DNA of 64,000 bases from the NCBI GenBank assembly GCA_002682825.1, contig NOKP01000002.1, forward strand, positions 3,007,063 through 3,071,062. Direction: 5' to 3'. This document shows positions 47,520-57,840 of the stretch, piece by piece. Every line of letters begins with the position of its first letter. The first letter of the stretch is position 1. Source of the DNA: Neonectria sp. B-13 (lineage: Eukaryota; Ascomycota; Sordariomycetes; Hypocreales; Nectriaceae). Under the pieces are notes generated by a model, which saw nothing but the letters and a program-made list of their open reading frames with translations, did not search any database and had not been told where the DNA came from. A program made the position numbers and the translations under genes.

Positions 47520-49003
47520 TCAAACAGCAGCAGCAGGAGTGGCGTCCTCGACATATGGTTTCTTGTACACGCCATCGTCGGATCCATTTGATACACTGGC
47601 GCTGTCGTGGTTCCTGTCCGAGACTGAGCTGGCAGCTGTGGCAGATTCGCCGCTGCTGTTGCCGCCGTTGGCCTTTCTGGCACCCGACCAAGTAGACGAG
47701 TGGTTCGTAACAACGCTGGGAGCGTCCGTTTTGGGGATCAAGCCGACATCGAGGCCGAGGCGACGCATGGCCTCGCTAAGAGCCTCGGTCTTCTGTTTGA
47801 TGGCATCGGCGTCAGCCGCAGGAGAAGGCTTGGCCGCAGGAGCGGCATCGGCCGCAGGAGTGGCATTGGTCGCAGGAGTAGGCTCAGCGGGAACGGGGAT
47901 AGTGCCAGGCTGGGCGCCAGTAGACAGGAACGCCTCCCGGTCGTGATCCGCCTCCTTGGTCTCGGACTTGTGGGCCTTCCACTTCTCATCCAGAGTCGTG
48001 GGCACCTCGACGTCAGGCTCTGGCTTGGGCTCCTTCTTCTCGCGTCTCGTGAGCTCGACCTCGAGGATTCGGGTACCCATGGGGATCTTTCCCTTGAGAC
48101 CGTTGTCGTCCATGTCGTAGAAGAGGGACCAGATACCGGGAAGCTCCTCGACGGCGCAGAATCCCTCCCAGCCCTGTAGGGTCATGCGACGGTCCTGCTT
48201 GGTACAGTCAAAGGGCCCCGTCAGGTTGTCCTGGGCATCGGCGCGAACACCATACTTGACCTCGTATGTCTTCTTGTCGACGTAGATCCAGTTGAGCATG
48301 GGAGGGTCGTCGCTGATGGTGCTGACAAGGCCTTCGTACGTCGAGTCAGGGTAGGGGAGGAAATATCCCGAGAAGGGGTAGCCCTTGCTGACATTGTTCT
48401 TGCTGTCGTGGTTGTACAAGGGGTGCTCATTGGCGATGTAGAGCTGGGGAGGTATCCGGGTCAGTTGATATTCACATAATGTTGTGATGGGGTCATGAGC
48501 ATGAGGGATAGGAAGAAACCTCGGGGCTAGTTTACCTTGTTGTCTTTGAGGACGATCAACTTGTTGTTGATGTCACGGCTTCGGATGGAAGGCTTCACGC
48601 AAGATACGGCCAGGTTGCAGCGACGGGAGCGGTGCTCCTCACGCTTGGACTTGGACTGACTCTGACGGATAGCCTCCTGAGTGCCCAGCATGGCCGGGCA
48701 GATGGTGAGGGCGAGCAGCATGGGGATGGACATGATGACGGCTTGCGGGTCGTCCTTTTGCACAGCGGCCTTGAGTTTGTCGATTTCGTCAAGCAGCTGT
48801 TGCTTGCACTGGGCGCCGAACAGGTCTTGGAGAATGGTCTGGGGCGTGGGGGGGTTGGGCGTCGACGTGGAAGATGACGAGGACGACGAGGGTGAGGGTG
48901 AGGGTGAGGGTGAGGATGAAGACGTGGAGTTGGATGGGGAGTCTGGGTCTGAAGACGAAGAGTCTGGGGACGGGGATGAGGACGGGGATGATGGGGCCGA
49001 CAT
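47520..49003 (-). CDS. Uncharacterised fungal protein with Ser/Pro-rich N terminus
   Basis: Function unknown. Two exons (49003..48536, 48443..47520) give 463 aa. Residues 1-53 are almost only Ser, Pro, Asp and Thr, partly coded by a GGTGAG-type hexamer on the plus strand. A helical segment with a hydrophobic stretch follows (VIMSIPMLLALTICPAMLG, about 89-107). The central part (KLIVLKDNKLYIANEHPLY through about residue 270) looks like a compact globular domain: SGYFLPYPDSTYEGLVSTI, DKKTYEVKYGVRADA, GWEGFCAVEELPGIWSLFYD and RILEVELTRRE. The C-terminal 190 residues are low-complexity, Ala/Pro then Ser/Asn-rich. The intron (92 bp) has GTAAAC donor and CAG acceptor. The conserved-looking central domain suggests a real protein; I do not recognise the family. 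Confidence 0.75.
48888..48917 (+). repeat. GGTGAG hexamer tract inside coding sequence
   Basis: Imperfect tandem hexamers that encode the alternating Ser-Pro run near the N terminus of the minus-strand protein. Likely length-variable between strains. Confidence 0.75.
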
Positions 49004-49090
49004 TGATGCAGCTACCTAGTTTATCCGGCTCGAACAATATCAACCGCAGCAGTAATAACAAGGAACCATTCAAGAAGAACCACACGCAGG

Positions 49091-49120
49091 CGCAGACGCA
49101 GACGCAGACGCAGAGAGAAG
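49091..49120 (+). repeat. CGCAGA hexamer, five copies
   Basis: Five perfect tandem copies, about 90 bp upstream of the minus-strand start at 49003, probably in its leader. Confidence 0.85.
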
Positions 49121-50020
49121 GGAGAGGAGACAGGCGGAAGAGAGGAGAAGGACTTCCGGGGTAACTAGACGAAGAGATTCTGTCCCAAAACGGTACACTA
49201 TTTAAAGATTGTTCGCCCCCGGATGCTCGACACCGAGAAGATTTGCGGTGCCAGGTGGGCGTGTGCTCGGACGCCAGGATGGGCCGTGTAAATGAGACCC
49301 AATCAAGCAGCGGATTGCCGGTGTTTCCCGACGAAATCATGCCATGCTCCGGGAAGGAAAAGGAAAGAAGAAAGGAGGTTCTTCAGGAAGTGACTTGTTT
49401 CTCCCCGTAGAATGCCTGACCTTGTCTCTGGCTTGGAACTTGTTGCACTTTGCGTGTGGACACACACTGGACATACACTGGACACACTGAGAGGGCGCAA
49501 GGGCGGCGTCGGTTTCCCGGCCCAACAGGAATCGCACATATGCGAAACACGGCGGCTGCGGCGTCGCGGGCTGATCCCTGCACCCGCATCACGCCGGGTG
49601 GACCGCAAGAAAAGCGGGGGCTAAACGCGGGAAATCGACGGCGGGTGAAGTGCCGCGGGCTATCGACCGCCGGGGATTGAATCGGAGCAGCAACCTGGCT
49701 CCCTCCGCACAGAACACAAATGTCGCCACGGCACATGCAAGCATGCCAACATCGGATGATCTCGCGCGTCGCGGGGATACGTGTCAACCGGATGGAACCA
49801 AGCTACATGCGTTACTGGGTAAGCCGCCTGAGCCCTGACGGGTGAGGCCGACCCCCTGGCGCCCCATACAACTGCACGTACTACGTACAGACGTGTCACC
49901 CAATTCACGCCGGCTGCAACCCGAAGGCTGGAGAGCTTTGTCTTTGCCTGGGGAGCTTTGCCTGGGCAGCTCGTGTGGAGCCGGGTGGACGCCCTGTCTC
50001 GCAGCTTGCCCTTCGGCTTC

Positions 50021-50060
50021 TCTGATCTGATCTGATCTGGCCTGCACTGGCCTGCACTGG
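50021..50060 (+). repeat. Two adjacent short tandem arrays
   Basis: Four TCTGA-type pentamers (last copy TCTGG) directly followed by two perfect copies of the 10-mer CCTGCACTGG. Non-coding. Confidence 0.8.
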
Positions 50061-50584
50061 CCTGGTCCGGTCCAACCGCCCTGGTTCTGCGGGTGTGGCG
50101 GCCGAAGATGGGGGCCGATGTGCCCAATGTGAGAGAGAGAGAGAGATTCTGGGCTAATTGACAGGCCGATGCGGGTGATGTTAACATGCCGATGCGGGTT
50201 AACTCCCTACTCTTAACAGCGACAACGAAATAACGATCCCCCCCAGCATCCATCGCAGCACCCCTACCTACCTCCCTGAGGTGATCCCACTGGCGGGGGT
50301 AGCACCGCCTTTTGCGTGCCATCCATCCCCAGGAAAACCCCCAAAGAGCCGCCTGCCTCTAGCGTGCCTCAAGGTGAGACCGCATTGACAACTCATCAAA
50401 CTGCGAGGCTCCCCCCCCGGAGCCGTTGCTGGGTTCTAGGTCAACCCCGTGGCGGGAGCCGCAGGTCCGGTGTGGGTTCACGACGTGCCTCGTTCGGGAT
50501 GTTTCGCGGGAAACGGAGGTTGCGCTCATGAAGAAGCAACGAAGCCAGACCGAACCCTCAGCCCATGGCCGCCGAGGAATTGTC

Positions 50585-50590
50585 TATAAA
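50585..50590 (+). promoter_or_regulatory. TATA box of the small conserved gene
   Basis: TATAAA within GTCTATAAAGGAAG, 154 bp before the ATG at 50744, followed by a long CT-rich stretch (about 50620-50740) typical of strongly expressed fungal genes. Assignment is by position and consensus only. Confidence 0.5.
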
Positions 50591-50743
50591 GGAAGCACTC
50601 TCGATCCTCGCTGAACCAATTCCTCTTCTCATCATCAACTCACACATCCTCCTCTCTCAACTACAATCACTCGAGCCCCAGCTCCAATCACCATCCAACC
50701 TTTCAACCTCTTCAACGACTTTTAGTCCACCCAAACCATCAAC

Positions 50744-51372
50744 ATGTCTGCTCCTGCGTAAGAAACCCCCTCCCCCGAAGCCAAGAAACTTCCCCCCAAA
50801 GAAGCCTTATAACAAGCTTAACTGTCCGCTTTGCTTGGGCGTCGAGTGGTATCCAGAGTCTAACTCTCTCTACTTCTCTAGCGCCACCACCGCTTCCCCC
50901 CCTGCTACCTCCCCTACTACCACTTCTGCTCCTGCCCTCCCCAAGCCCCAGCCTCCTACCACGTAAGCGCTCTAGAAGCTTGCTCGAAGCTCAAGCATAT
51001 CAAGAGAGGGACACAGGCTGACATTGGTAGCTCCTCCAGCCTCGCCAAGTCCAACAACCAGGCTTACCTGTCCGACTCGGACTCTGATGGCCAGGCCCGT
51101 GGCGGCCGCCGCAGCAACAACAAGCAGTTCGTTGTTCCTCTGCCCACCTCCACCGGTCTCTCTCAGCCCGCTGGTAAGTCAAACGAACTCCCCTGCACTA
51201 AAGAATCAACCGCTGACCACCATCCTGTACAGGCCAGCTCCTGAGGGGCGCCACCGATGATGCCGGCAACCAGAAGACCGCTGCTCTCCTCATCGGCATC
51301 AAGCTCGACCTCGAGGCCGAGGTTCACTTGACTGCCCGCGTCAAGGGTGACATCGTCGTCGGTCTTTACTAA
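50744..51372 (+). CDS. Small conserved fungal protein of unknown function
   Basis: Function unknown. Four exons (50744..50757, 50882..50962, 51031..51173, 51233..51372) give 125 aa; the first exon has only 14 nt (MSAP plus two bases). The N-terminal third is Ala/Pro/Ser/Thr-rich and likely disordered. The middle has an acidic Ser-Asp run (YLSDSDSDG) next to a basic GGRRSNNKQF. The C-terminal half is compact: GLSQPAGQLLRGATDDAG, then IGIKLDLEAEVHLTARVKGD and IVVGLY, whose alternating pattern suggests beta strands. I recall similar C termini in hypothetical proteins of other filamentous fungi. All four introns/exons keep frame, and the gene has a clear TATA box and CT-rich leader, which points to strong expression. 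No signal peptide or TM segment is seen. Confidence 0.75.
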
Positions 51373-52711
51373 GCACCTCATCCTTGTCTGATACCGATGG
51401 TGATTGGGTTCAAGCAAAGGGGCACGAGATGTGTTGATACACGAGATTGATGGCTACCCTGCCCATGCTCTACGCTTTGATGAGCTGTGAAGCTGGAAAC
51501 CTCTCGGAGGGGACTCGGGGCGTCAAAGGTTGAGATTTTCCTTTGTTCGGATAGGCATATTTAAAACATACTATTGTAGCATGCAAAATAAACTCATGAC
51601 TACCATTTCTTGTTTCTCAATCACAATTCACTCAAACGCAATGGACTCCACACCCAACTTGAATTGATATGCCAGCACGAAATTGACAAAAGGAACAACA
51701 ACCACAAAGTTAACCAATTCGATGAGCTACCCTGTTTTCTGAACCTGCTTGAGACGTTCAATTAAAGCTGGATGAAGTCAATCTGAAATACTCCAAGCCT
51801 AGCCTACCTCTTGTTTCAGACTTATCAGTGCCACGATGCGGTGCACGTTTTTACTGGAGTGAGTATAGCAGAACTTACCCTTCACAGGGGTGGGCGGTTA
51901 GTATCCTAGCTCCCGGCCAATCGATATTATTGTGAATCTAAAGTGCTCTGACATGGACGGTGCAAGCCAAGTTTTCTCATGTTTGCCAATATGACATCAA
52001 CTTCGGATTTCAACGTTCTCCTACGAATCGCATCGTTCTACACCCTTGGGGTTCCAATGCAAGTAAGCATGTACGTGTCTAGACCCCGGTCCTCAACGCC
52101 ATGTCTATGATCCAAAGACTGTTTCATTATTGTTTGATTTCTGAGGGTTCAATCATGCCCGTACGACTGCTTTCAACTGTTCACTACTTTCCATCCGCTG
52201 ACTTGTTTGCTTTGACTACGCCTCCGTTCAAGCTCATGTCGTATGTTTTTGTCTTCCCTACGTCATCTAATCGATGCGTCAACTCATTTACAGGATGCTG
52301 AAACCCGACTCGATCAGTGACAGTTTCATAGACCGGAGTAGGCATGTAATTTCTTGGCTTTTCTATGTTCAAAAACTGCGAGACAAGATGTGCTCTGATT
52401 ATATTCGGCACGGCCTTCGCCATGTCCGGCTTTGTTAGGTAGTCGACCATAATGACGCATGATTGACGGTTTCCCGAATTACAGCATCCCACATAGCTAA
52501 AATAAAAACAGTTAAAAACATTACACAACACTCGTTTCAGCTTAAACCGCAACACAAACGTACGGTTTAGAGCTGCCAAAAGAAAAAGAAAAAGAAAAAG
52601 GCATGCTGAACAGACGCGATTTTACCTTTTTGCTACCCTGTACAATTCCTCAGAAGCATCAATCTCCCTAATCGGTATTACGGAGCTCGAAAAACATGAA
52701 GCACTAGCTTG
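51373..52711. other. Gene-poor region before tRNA-Leu
   Basis: 1.3 kb, A+T-rich. After the 3' UTR of the small conserved gene I see no coding sequence. An AAAAAG-type tract lies at about 52578-52600. Confidence 0.5.
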
Positions 52712-52813
52712 GGTGAGATGGCCGAGTTGGTTATGGCGCCAGGTTAAGGATAACCTTAACATCTAAATTTCCTGGTGGAGCAATCCTCCTGGGTTCAAGT
52801 CCCAGTCTCATCA
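52712..52813 (+). tRNA. tRNA-Leu, anticodon AAG, with 20-nt intron
   Basis: A complete type II tRNA folds here. Acceptor stem GGTGAGA (52712-52718) pairs with TCTCATC (52806-52812), with one G-U. The D arm is GCC..GGC. The anticodon stem CCAGG (52739-52743) pairs with CCTGG (52771-52775), around a 7-nt loop TTAAGG/T with anticodon AAG at 52746-52748, decoding CTT. A 20-nt intron (52750-52769) follows base 37, the standard position, and contains CCTTAA, which can pair with the anticodon loop as in other fungal Leu introns. The long variable arm is GGAG-CAAT-CTCC and the T arm is TGGGTTCAAGTCCCA. The A at 52813 is the discriminator. The mature tRNA is 82 nt before CCA addition, normal for tRNA-Leu. 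Confidence 0.95.
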
Positions 52814-52817
52814 TTTG

Positions 52818-52823
52818 TTTTTT
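52818..52823 (+). terminator. RNA polymerase III terminator
   Basis: Six T residues 5 bp downstream of the tRNA-Leu 3' end, the usual Pol III stop signal. Confidence 0.8.
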
Positions 52824-53226
52824 GGTCTCATTTTCTTTTTGCCTAACCTTTCGTTTTACCCTTCAAGGTGAATGAATACCACAGGGTGTCTGTCACTGAC
52901 CTTGACGGGTATTTTACGCTTTCACTTCTGTCAACCTTATTACAAACATCCACCGAGAAAACGTTGTTCAGTGAGAAAACGGCCACGGAGAAAAGGGTTA
53001 TGGAGAAACCGTTGTTCACGAAGCAAGGTTTGCCCTCAGATACCTACCTGCTGCTACTTAAGCACATGGGCTGCATCACCATCTTCTCTCTCGACCATCT
53101 TCCTTACTCACCCCCACCGCACGCAGCTCGTTACATCTGACTGTTGCCATCGACCATTACCACATTTCGACATCCTCAAAACAAATCCCTTTACCACCTG
53201 ACTCACTTCCAGAAACGTCTCCAGCA
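52824..53226. other. Upstream region of the GGCT-like gene
   Basis: About 400 bp. A 90-codon frame (52868..53140) contains a degenerate GAGAAAACG-type repeat (about 52951-53010) but no domain. It is more likely promoter and leader of the next gene. Confidence 0.4.
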
Positions 53227-53709
53227 ATGTCTTCCGAAAAAAGACCCCTTTTCATCTGTGGCCCTTTATGTGCACCACCCCTCCTCGCCTGGGTTCTCAC
53301 AGGAGACACATCCAATGCCGACGCTATAACCAAGCTGATGAAGCCCGCTCGAGTATACGGATATGAACGATACACCGTGAAACAGGCAGACCATCCTGCA
53401 TTAATCAAAGCACAAGAACCGACTTCATGGGTCGATGGCTACTTGTTAGACCACGAAACGCCCGCCCAGCGGAAGAAGCTGAATGACTTTGAAGGCGAAA
53501 TATTCCAAGCCATACAACTTTCGGTTCACCTCTTAGGCAAGAATGGAGAACTACTACAGCAGACTGCCGAAGCGGACATATATCTTTGGGCTGGGGATCG
53601 GGAGAGCCTCTCGTCTGAACCCTGGAATTACGATGAATTTGTCAAGAAAAGAATGGAGGACTGGCTTGCGCTGTTCGAGAGAGTCGGATTGGTTGGGGAT
53701 GACTATTGA
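53227..53709 (+). CDS. Gamma-glutamylcyclotransferase-like (AIG2-like) protein
   Basis: Small protein of the GGCT/AIG2 superfamily; members act as gamma-glutamyl cyclotransferases or gamma-glutamylamine cyclotransferases in glutathione and isopeptide breakdown. Single exon, 160 aa. The opening PLFICGPLCAPPLLAWVLTG matches the family start (F-x-Y-G-x-L...P), with Cys-Gly-Pro in place of Tyr-Gly-Thr/Ser. GYERYTVKQADHPALI, WVDGYLL and LNDFEGEIF follow; the Glu in DFEG is at the usual catalytic position. The C-terminal EPWNYDEFVKKRMEDWL is typical of fungal AIG2-like proteins. The start at 53227 (context AGCAATGTC) gives a full-length protein. Substrate is unknown, and the Tyr-to-Cys change in the first motif may alter it. 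Confidence 0.88.
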   Translation: MSSEKRPLFICGPLCAPPLLAWVLTGDTSNADAITKLMKPARVYGYERYTVKQADHPALIKAQEPTSWVDGYLLDHETPAQRKKLNDFEGEIFQAIQLSVHLLGKNGELLQQTAEADIYLWAGDRESLSSEPWNYDEFVKKRMEDWLALFERVGLVGDDY

Positions 53710-54264
53710 CTGATGACTGATCCTGGCCTTTTGTGGAATTGATTCGGATTCTTCGATGCACCAGCAAAATGCTACACAATTCGACTTGTACCCTTTCATT
53801 AGGCCATAGACAAAAATAAATGAGGCTTTAGGATGCTGCTGAATTAGAGACTGAGCATCTCGAAGTATTTCGTGGGGTGCACATGATGCTGTGACAAGAT
53901 GAGAACAAGACCGTCAACAGCGGTCATAAAGCCACAAGAAAAATATGCTGCTGGATGCATAGTGCAAACGCTTATGTGAATCATGCACGAGGTATTGCAC
54001 AGTATGCATGAAGGTTTGCATCCGTTGAAGTTGCTGGTGGAAAGATGGAAGACGGCGGAACAACCACTTGATCCGCCGCCGGCGAAAGAAGCAACTTAGG
54101 CGTTGAGGCGTTCGAATAACATTGAACTATCTGCCGGACCGACGCGCAGGTGGAGGCATTACGCTACAAAGGAAGGCTTCGGATCGAGCAATCTGGACAA
54201 GGAATCCGAGAAAACAAAGGCACCAATCTCAAATTCCCGCTTTTGTGGAGGTACTGCCGTCACG
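53710..54264. other. Intergenic region
   Basis: 555 bp between the GGCT-like gene and the SNF2 gene. The frame in front of 54265 stays open to 54103, so an earlier start is possible but has poor context. Nothing else is seen. Confidence 0.5.
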
Positions 54265-57200
54265 ATGCCTCGGCCAGTCAAGCGCGCGCACGAAGTCATT
54301 GACCTAACCAGCGATGACAGTGGGACGAGCGAAGCTCAAAACAAACGGCCCACGTTGGCGTCGCGCCAGGCACCACGACCTAGCGATCTAATCGCGAGAA
54401 CCAATTATTCGACTGGAATAGGCGGCACGAACGTGTACGGCGCTGGCCACGCGTCGTCTCAGCCGTTGGCTTCTCAGCAGATACCCGTCGTTGAACCGTT
54501 CGAGTTGGACTTGACACAGGATGGCGACGAGCCAGCTCTCGAGCTGTACGGGACTTTTGGTGCGTTGCTCTGTGACTGAATGATGCCTGCTCTCGCATAT
54601 CCTGACGCGTCGCAGCGGGGAAAATCGTCGGGATACGATACTACAGAGGTTATGCTTCGCCAGGAGAGACGGTTCTCGCCAGGAGAGAGCCCCATAATCA
54701 GGTTCGTGGCGCTGTTTTATAAAATACACTACTATGCATGATGCATCCGACCCCGGATTCTTTGTCTCGGGTGGTTGCGCGATTCGGCGAAAGGGAGAAA
54801 CTAATAGCTCAAGCAGTATGATCCAAATGCGATCCGAGTGGACAACGTCGTCGGTGATCAGATTGGCCATCTCCCCCGCAAGGTTGCCGAGAAGATTGCC
54901 CCGTACATGGTATAACAAAACCACTTAGAACATATCTTATTGCATGCATCTCTGACTTGGACTCAGGACCGCGGCGATGTAACCCTCGAGGCCCAGCTCA
55001 CAGGCGAGAAGGGCTTCTACGACTGCCCCGTCAAGCTCTTCTTCTTTGGCCTCAGTGATCAAGCCGAGCGCGCCAGGATTGAGGAGTCGCTGAAGAAGGA
55101 CAAGCTCGTCAAAGCCACCGAGCTCAAGAAGACTAGAAGCGATGCCGAGACTCGGAGAGCCTTGATGGGGCTGACTAACGGCAGCTCTACCGTCGGTCTT
55201 GGATCGGGTGACATTGTCCACATTGAGCCCGAGGTGTCACTGGAGGAGCTTCTGCAGACCAGCGAAGCCGTCGAGATGCGGTCGGGGGGCGATGCCATCA
55301 AGACCCTGGCCATCGGGGAGGTCGAACTGGAGAAGATGCCCAAGGCCGACCAGCCTGATAAGTTGAAGGCGCAACTTCTGCCGTACCAGCTCCAGGTACG
55401 TTCACGAAAGGGGGCGAATATAACAAGTGCAGCTGCTGACCTTCGAATAGGGCCTGGCTTGGATGACCGCGAAAGAGAATCCCGTATTCCCCGAAACCGG
55501 CTCCAAAGATGTCGTCCAGCTCTGGAAGCGGGACAGCAAAGGCCGATACTGGAACATTGTATCCGACTTTGTCACTACGTCTCCCCCGAAACTCCTCTCT
55601 GGAGGGATCCTCGCCGACGACATGGGCCTGGGCAAGACGCTCCAGGTCATCAGCATCATCTTGACAGGCGGGCCGGGTACTACTCTGATCGTCGCCCCCG
55701 TCAGTGTCATGAGCAACTGGCAGCAGCAGATCCAGCGACACGTCAAGGCCGACCAGCAGCCCAGCGTCTTCATCTACCACGGCGACAAAAAGGCGACGGC
55801 CAAGGAGCTGATGGACTTCGACGTCGTCATCACCAGCTACGGGAAGCTTGCCCGGGAGCGCGAGGATGGTGTCCGCAAGGTGCTGCTGTCGCAGAACATC
55901 GAGTGGCGCAGAGTTGTCTTGGACGAAGGCCACACGATCCGCAACGCCAGAACCAAAGCCGCCTTGGCCGCGTGCGATCTCAAGGCCAAGTCGCGATGGG
56001 TTTTGACCGGTACCCCAATGTAGGCAACCTCACTACATCCCAGATGAAACCAATGCCTCGAGTGTTTGCTAATGGGACACAGCATCAACTCCGTAAAAGA
56101 CCTCCAGTCGCTTATCAAGTTCCTCCACATCACCGGAGGCATCGAGCAGCCCGAGATCTTCAACGCCAAAATCACCCGTCGCCTAGGATCTGACGATAGG
56201 AGCGCCCAGATTCTGCTCCAGGCACTGATGCAAGACCTATGTCTCAGACGCAAGAAGGACATGAAGTTTGTGGATCTCAGATTGCCAGAGAAGAAGGAGT
56301 TCATCCACCGCATCCAGTTCCGGCCGGATGAGAAGCGCAAGTACGAGGCTCTGCTGTATGTCCTGACCCCCCTCGCTCGGCTCCGAGTGGCAGCTTACAG
56401 AACTACAGGTCGGAAGCCAGAGGTGTCTTGCAAGAATACCAAGCGAATTCTGCGGCAGGCCAAAAGGGGCGCTTCCAAAATGTCCTCGAACGCCTGCTTC
56501 GTCTCCGACAGACGTACGTATATCCCTCCCACAGCTGGCTCCATTGAAGTGCTCACTGCCATCTAGTTGCAACCACTGGACACTCTGCAAGGAGCGTATC
56601 GCCGGACTCCTCGAGCTCCTGGGCGACCAAGACGTCGTCGTCCTCAACGATAAGAACCGCACGCTGCTCCAAGAAGCCCTGCGCCTCTACATCGAGAGCC
56701 AAGAGGACTGCGCCGTCTGCTACGATACGCCCACCGCGCCCGTCATAACGACGTGCAAGCACGTGTACTGCCGCCCCTGCATTAGCCGCGCCATCGAGGT
56801 CCAGGGCAAGTGTCCCATGTGCCGCAACCCGCTGACCGAGGACGCGCTGCTGGAGCCCGCCCCCGAGACGGCCGGCGACGAGGCGCCACCGCTGGACTCG
56901 GAGACGCAGAGCTCCAAGACAGAGGCCATGCTGCAGATCGTGCAGGCCACGCTCCGCAATGACGGGTCCAAGGTTATCGTCTTCTCGCAGTGGACGTCGT
57001 TCCTCAACATCCTGCAGAACCAACTCGAGGCCGCCGGCATCAAGTTCACCCGCGTCGACGGGAGCATGAAGGCAGACCACCGGGACCGCGCCATTGACGC
57101 CCTCGACAACGACCCAGAGACCCGCGTTATGCTTGCCAGCCTTGCCGTGTGCAGCGTTGGTCTCAACCTTGTCTCCGCCGACACCGTCATTCTCGCGGAT

Positions 57201-57514
57201 AGCTGTAAGCCACTCACTCCACTCCACCCCCCTCTCCCCTCCCCTACATGCTGTTGTTGAGAACTCTCCCCTAACCTTACATAGGGTGGGCGCCAGCCAT
57301 CGAAGACCAGGCCGTCGACCGTGTCCACCGGCTGGGCCAGACTCGCCCAACGACCGTGTGGCGCCTCGTCATGGAGGGCTCCGTTGAAGAGCGTGTCCTA
57401 GACATCCAGCAGGAGAAGCGGGAGCTGGTCACCAAGGCGTTCCAGGAGAAGGCTAGTCAGCGCAAGAAGGCCAAGGATACCCGAATGGCGGACGTGCTCA
57501 AGTTGCTTGGTTGA
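54265..57514 (+). CDS. HIRAN-SNF2-RING helicase, Rad5/HLTF type
   Basis: Nuclear SNF2-family ATPase with ubiquitin-ligase features, of the group that includes Rad5 and HLTF (post-replication repair, fork remodelling). Nine exons (54265..54559, 54616..54701, 54817..54909, 54967..55395, 55451..56019, 56083..56355, 56409..56513, 56567..57204, 57285..57514) give 905 aa. Order: disordered N terminus with VIDLTSDDS (SUMO-interacting-like); HIRAN domain at about 95-200 (GKIVGIRYYRG, YDPNAIRVDNV, QIGHLPRKVA); Walker A DDMGLGKT at about 357-364; DEGH box at 459-462; C3HC4 RING at 665-703 (CAVC, CKHVYC, CISR, CPMC); helicase C with DGSMKADHRDRAID and the arginine-finger motif HRLGQTRPT. HIRAN placed before the ATPase and RING between helicase lobes is the Rad5/HLTF design. 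Introns are canonical and keep frame. The product is shorter than S. cerevisiae Rad5 (about 1,170 aa) and nearer HLTF-like fungal paralogs. Confidence 0.92.
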
Positions 57515-57840
57515 ATTGTGAAACGGGGTGTCATTGGGTCAGAGGAAACAACCCTCAAGGAGTTATACCTTTATGGAACGACTTAAGATTCCATGTTGCT
57601 TAAACGGAAAATCTGGCGTTGGTTTGGTTGCAGAGAGTCCTACACTCTCAAGACTCGAATATTGCCTCATCAACGGATCTGATGATGAATACAATACTTG
57701 CTTGTCACACGCTGTGTCGTTATTACTTTATTTTTCTGCAGTCTACATGCCTTTTTAAACTAGGTAGGTTCTGTCCTTACCCCTTGCCTGGGATACTATA
57801 CAAGCCGGTTGGCCCAGAGGCTCGCTGACCGCACCAATTT
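57515..57840. other. Convergent intergenic region
   Basis: 326 bp holding the 3' ends of the SNF2 gene and Nca2. No gene is seen. Confidence 0.6.

Larger units (their letters stand above)
49004..50743. other. 1.7-kb intergenic region between divergent genes
   Basis: Holds the promoters of the Ser/Pro-rich protein gene and of the small conserved gene at 50744. It contains CGCAGA hexamers (49091-49120), a TCTGA pentamer run (50021-50040), two CCTGCACTGG copies (50041-50060), an AG dinucleotide run near 50131-50146 and a TATA box at 50585. The open frames (for example 49660..50322, minus) are low-complexity and unsupported. Confidence 0.5.

Noticed and set aside
49660..50322. 220-codon minus-strand frame
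   Set aside because: No motif; GC-rich intergenic sequence with short tandem repeats.
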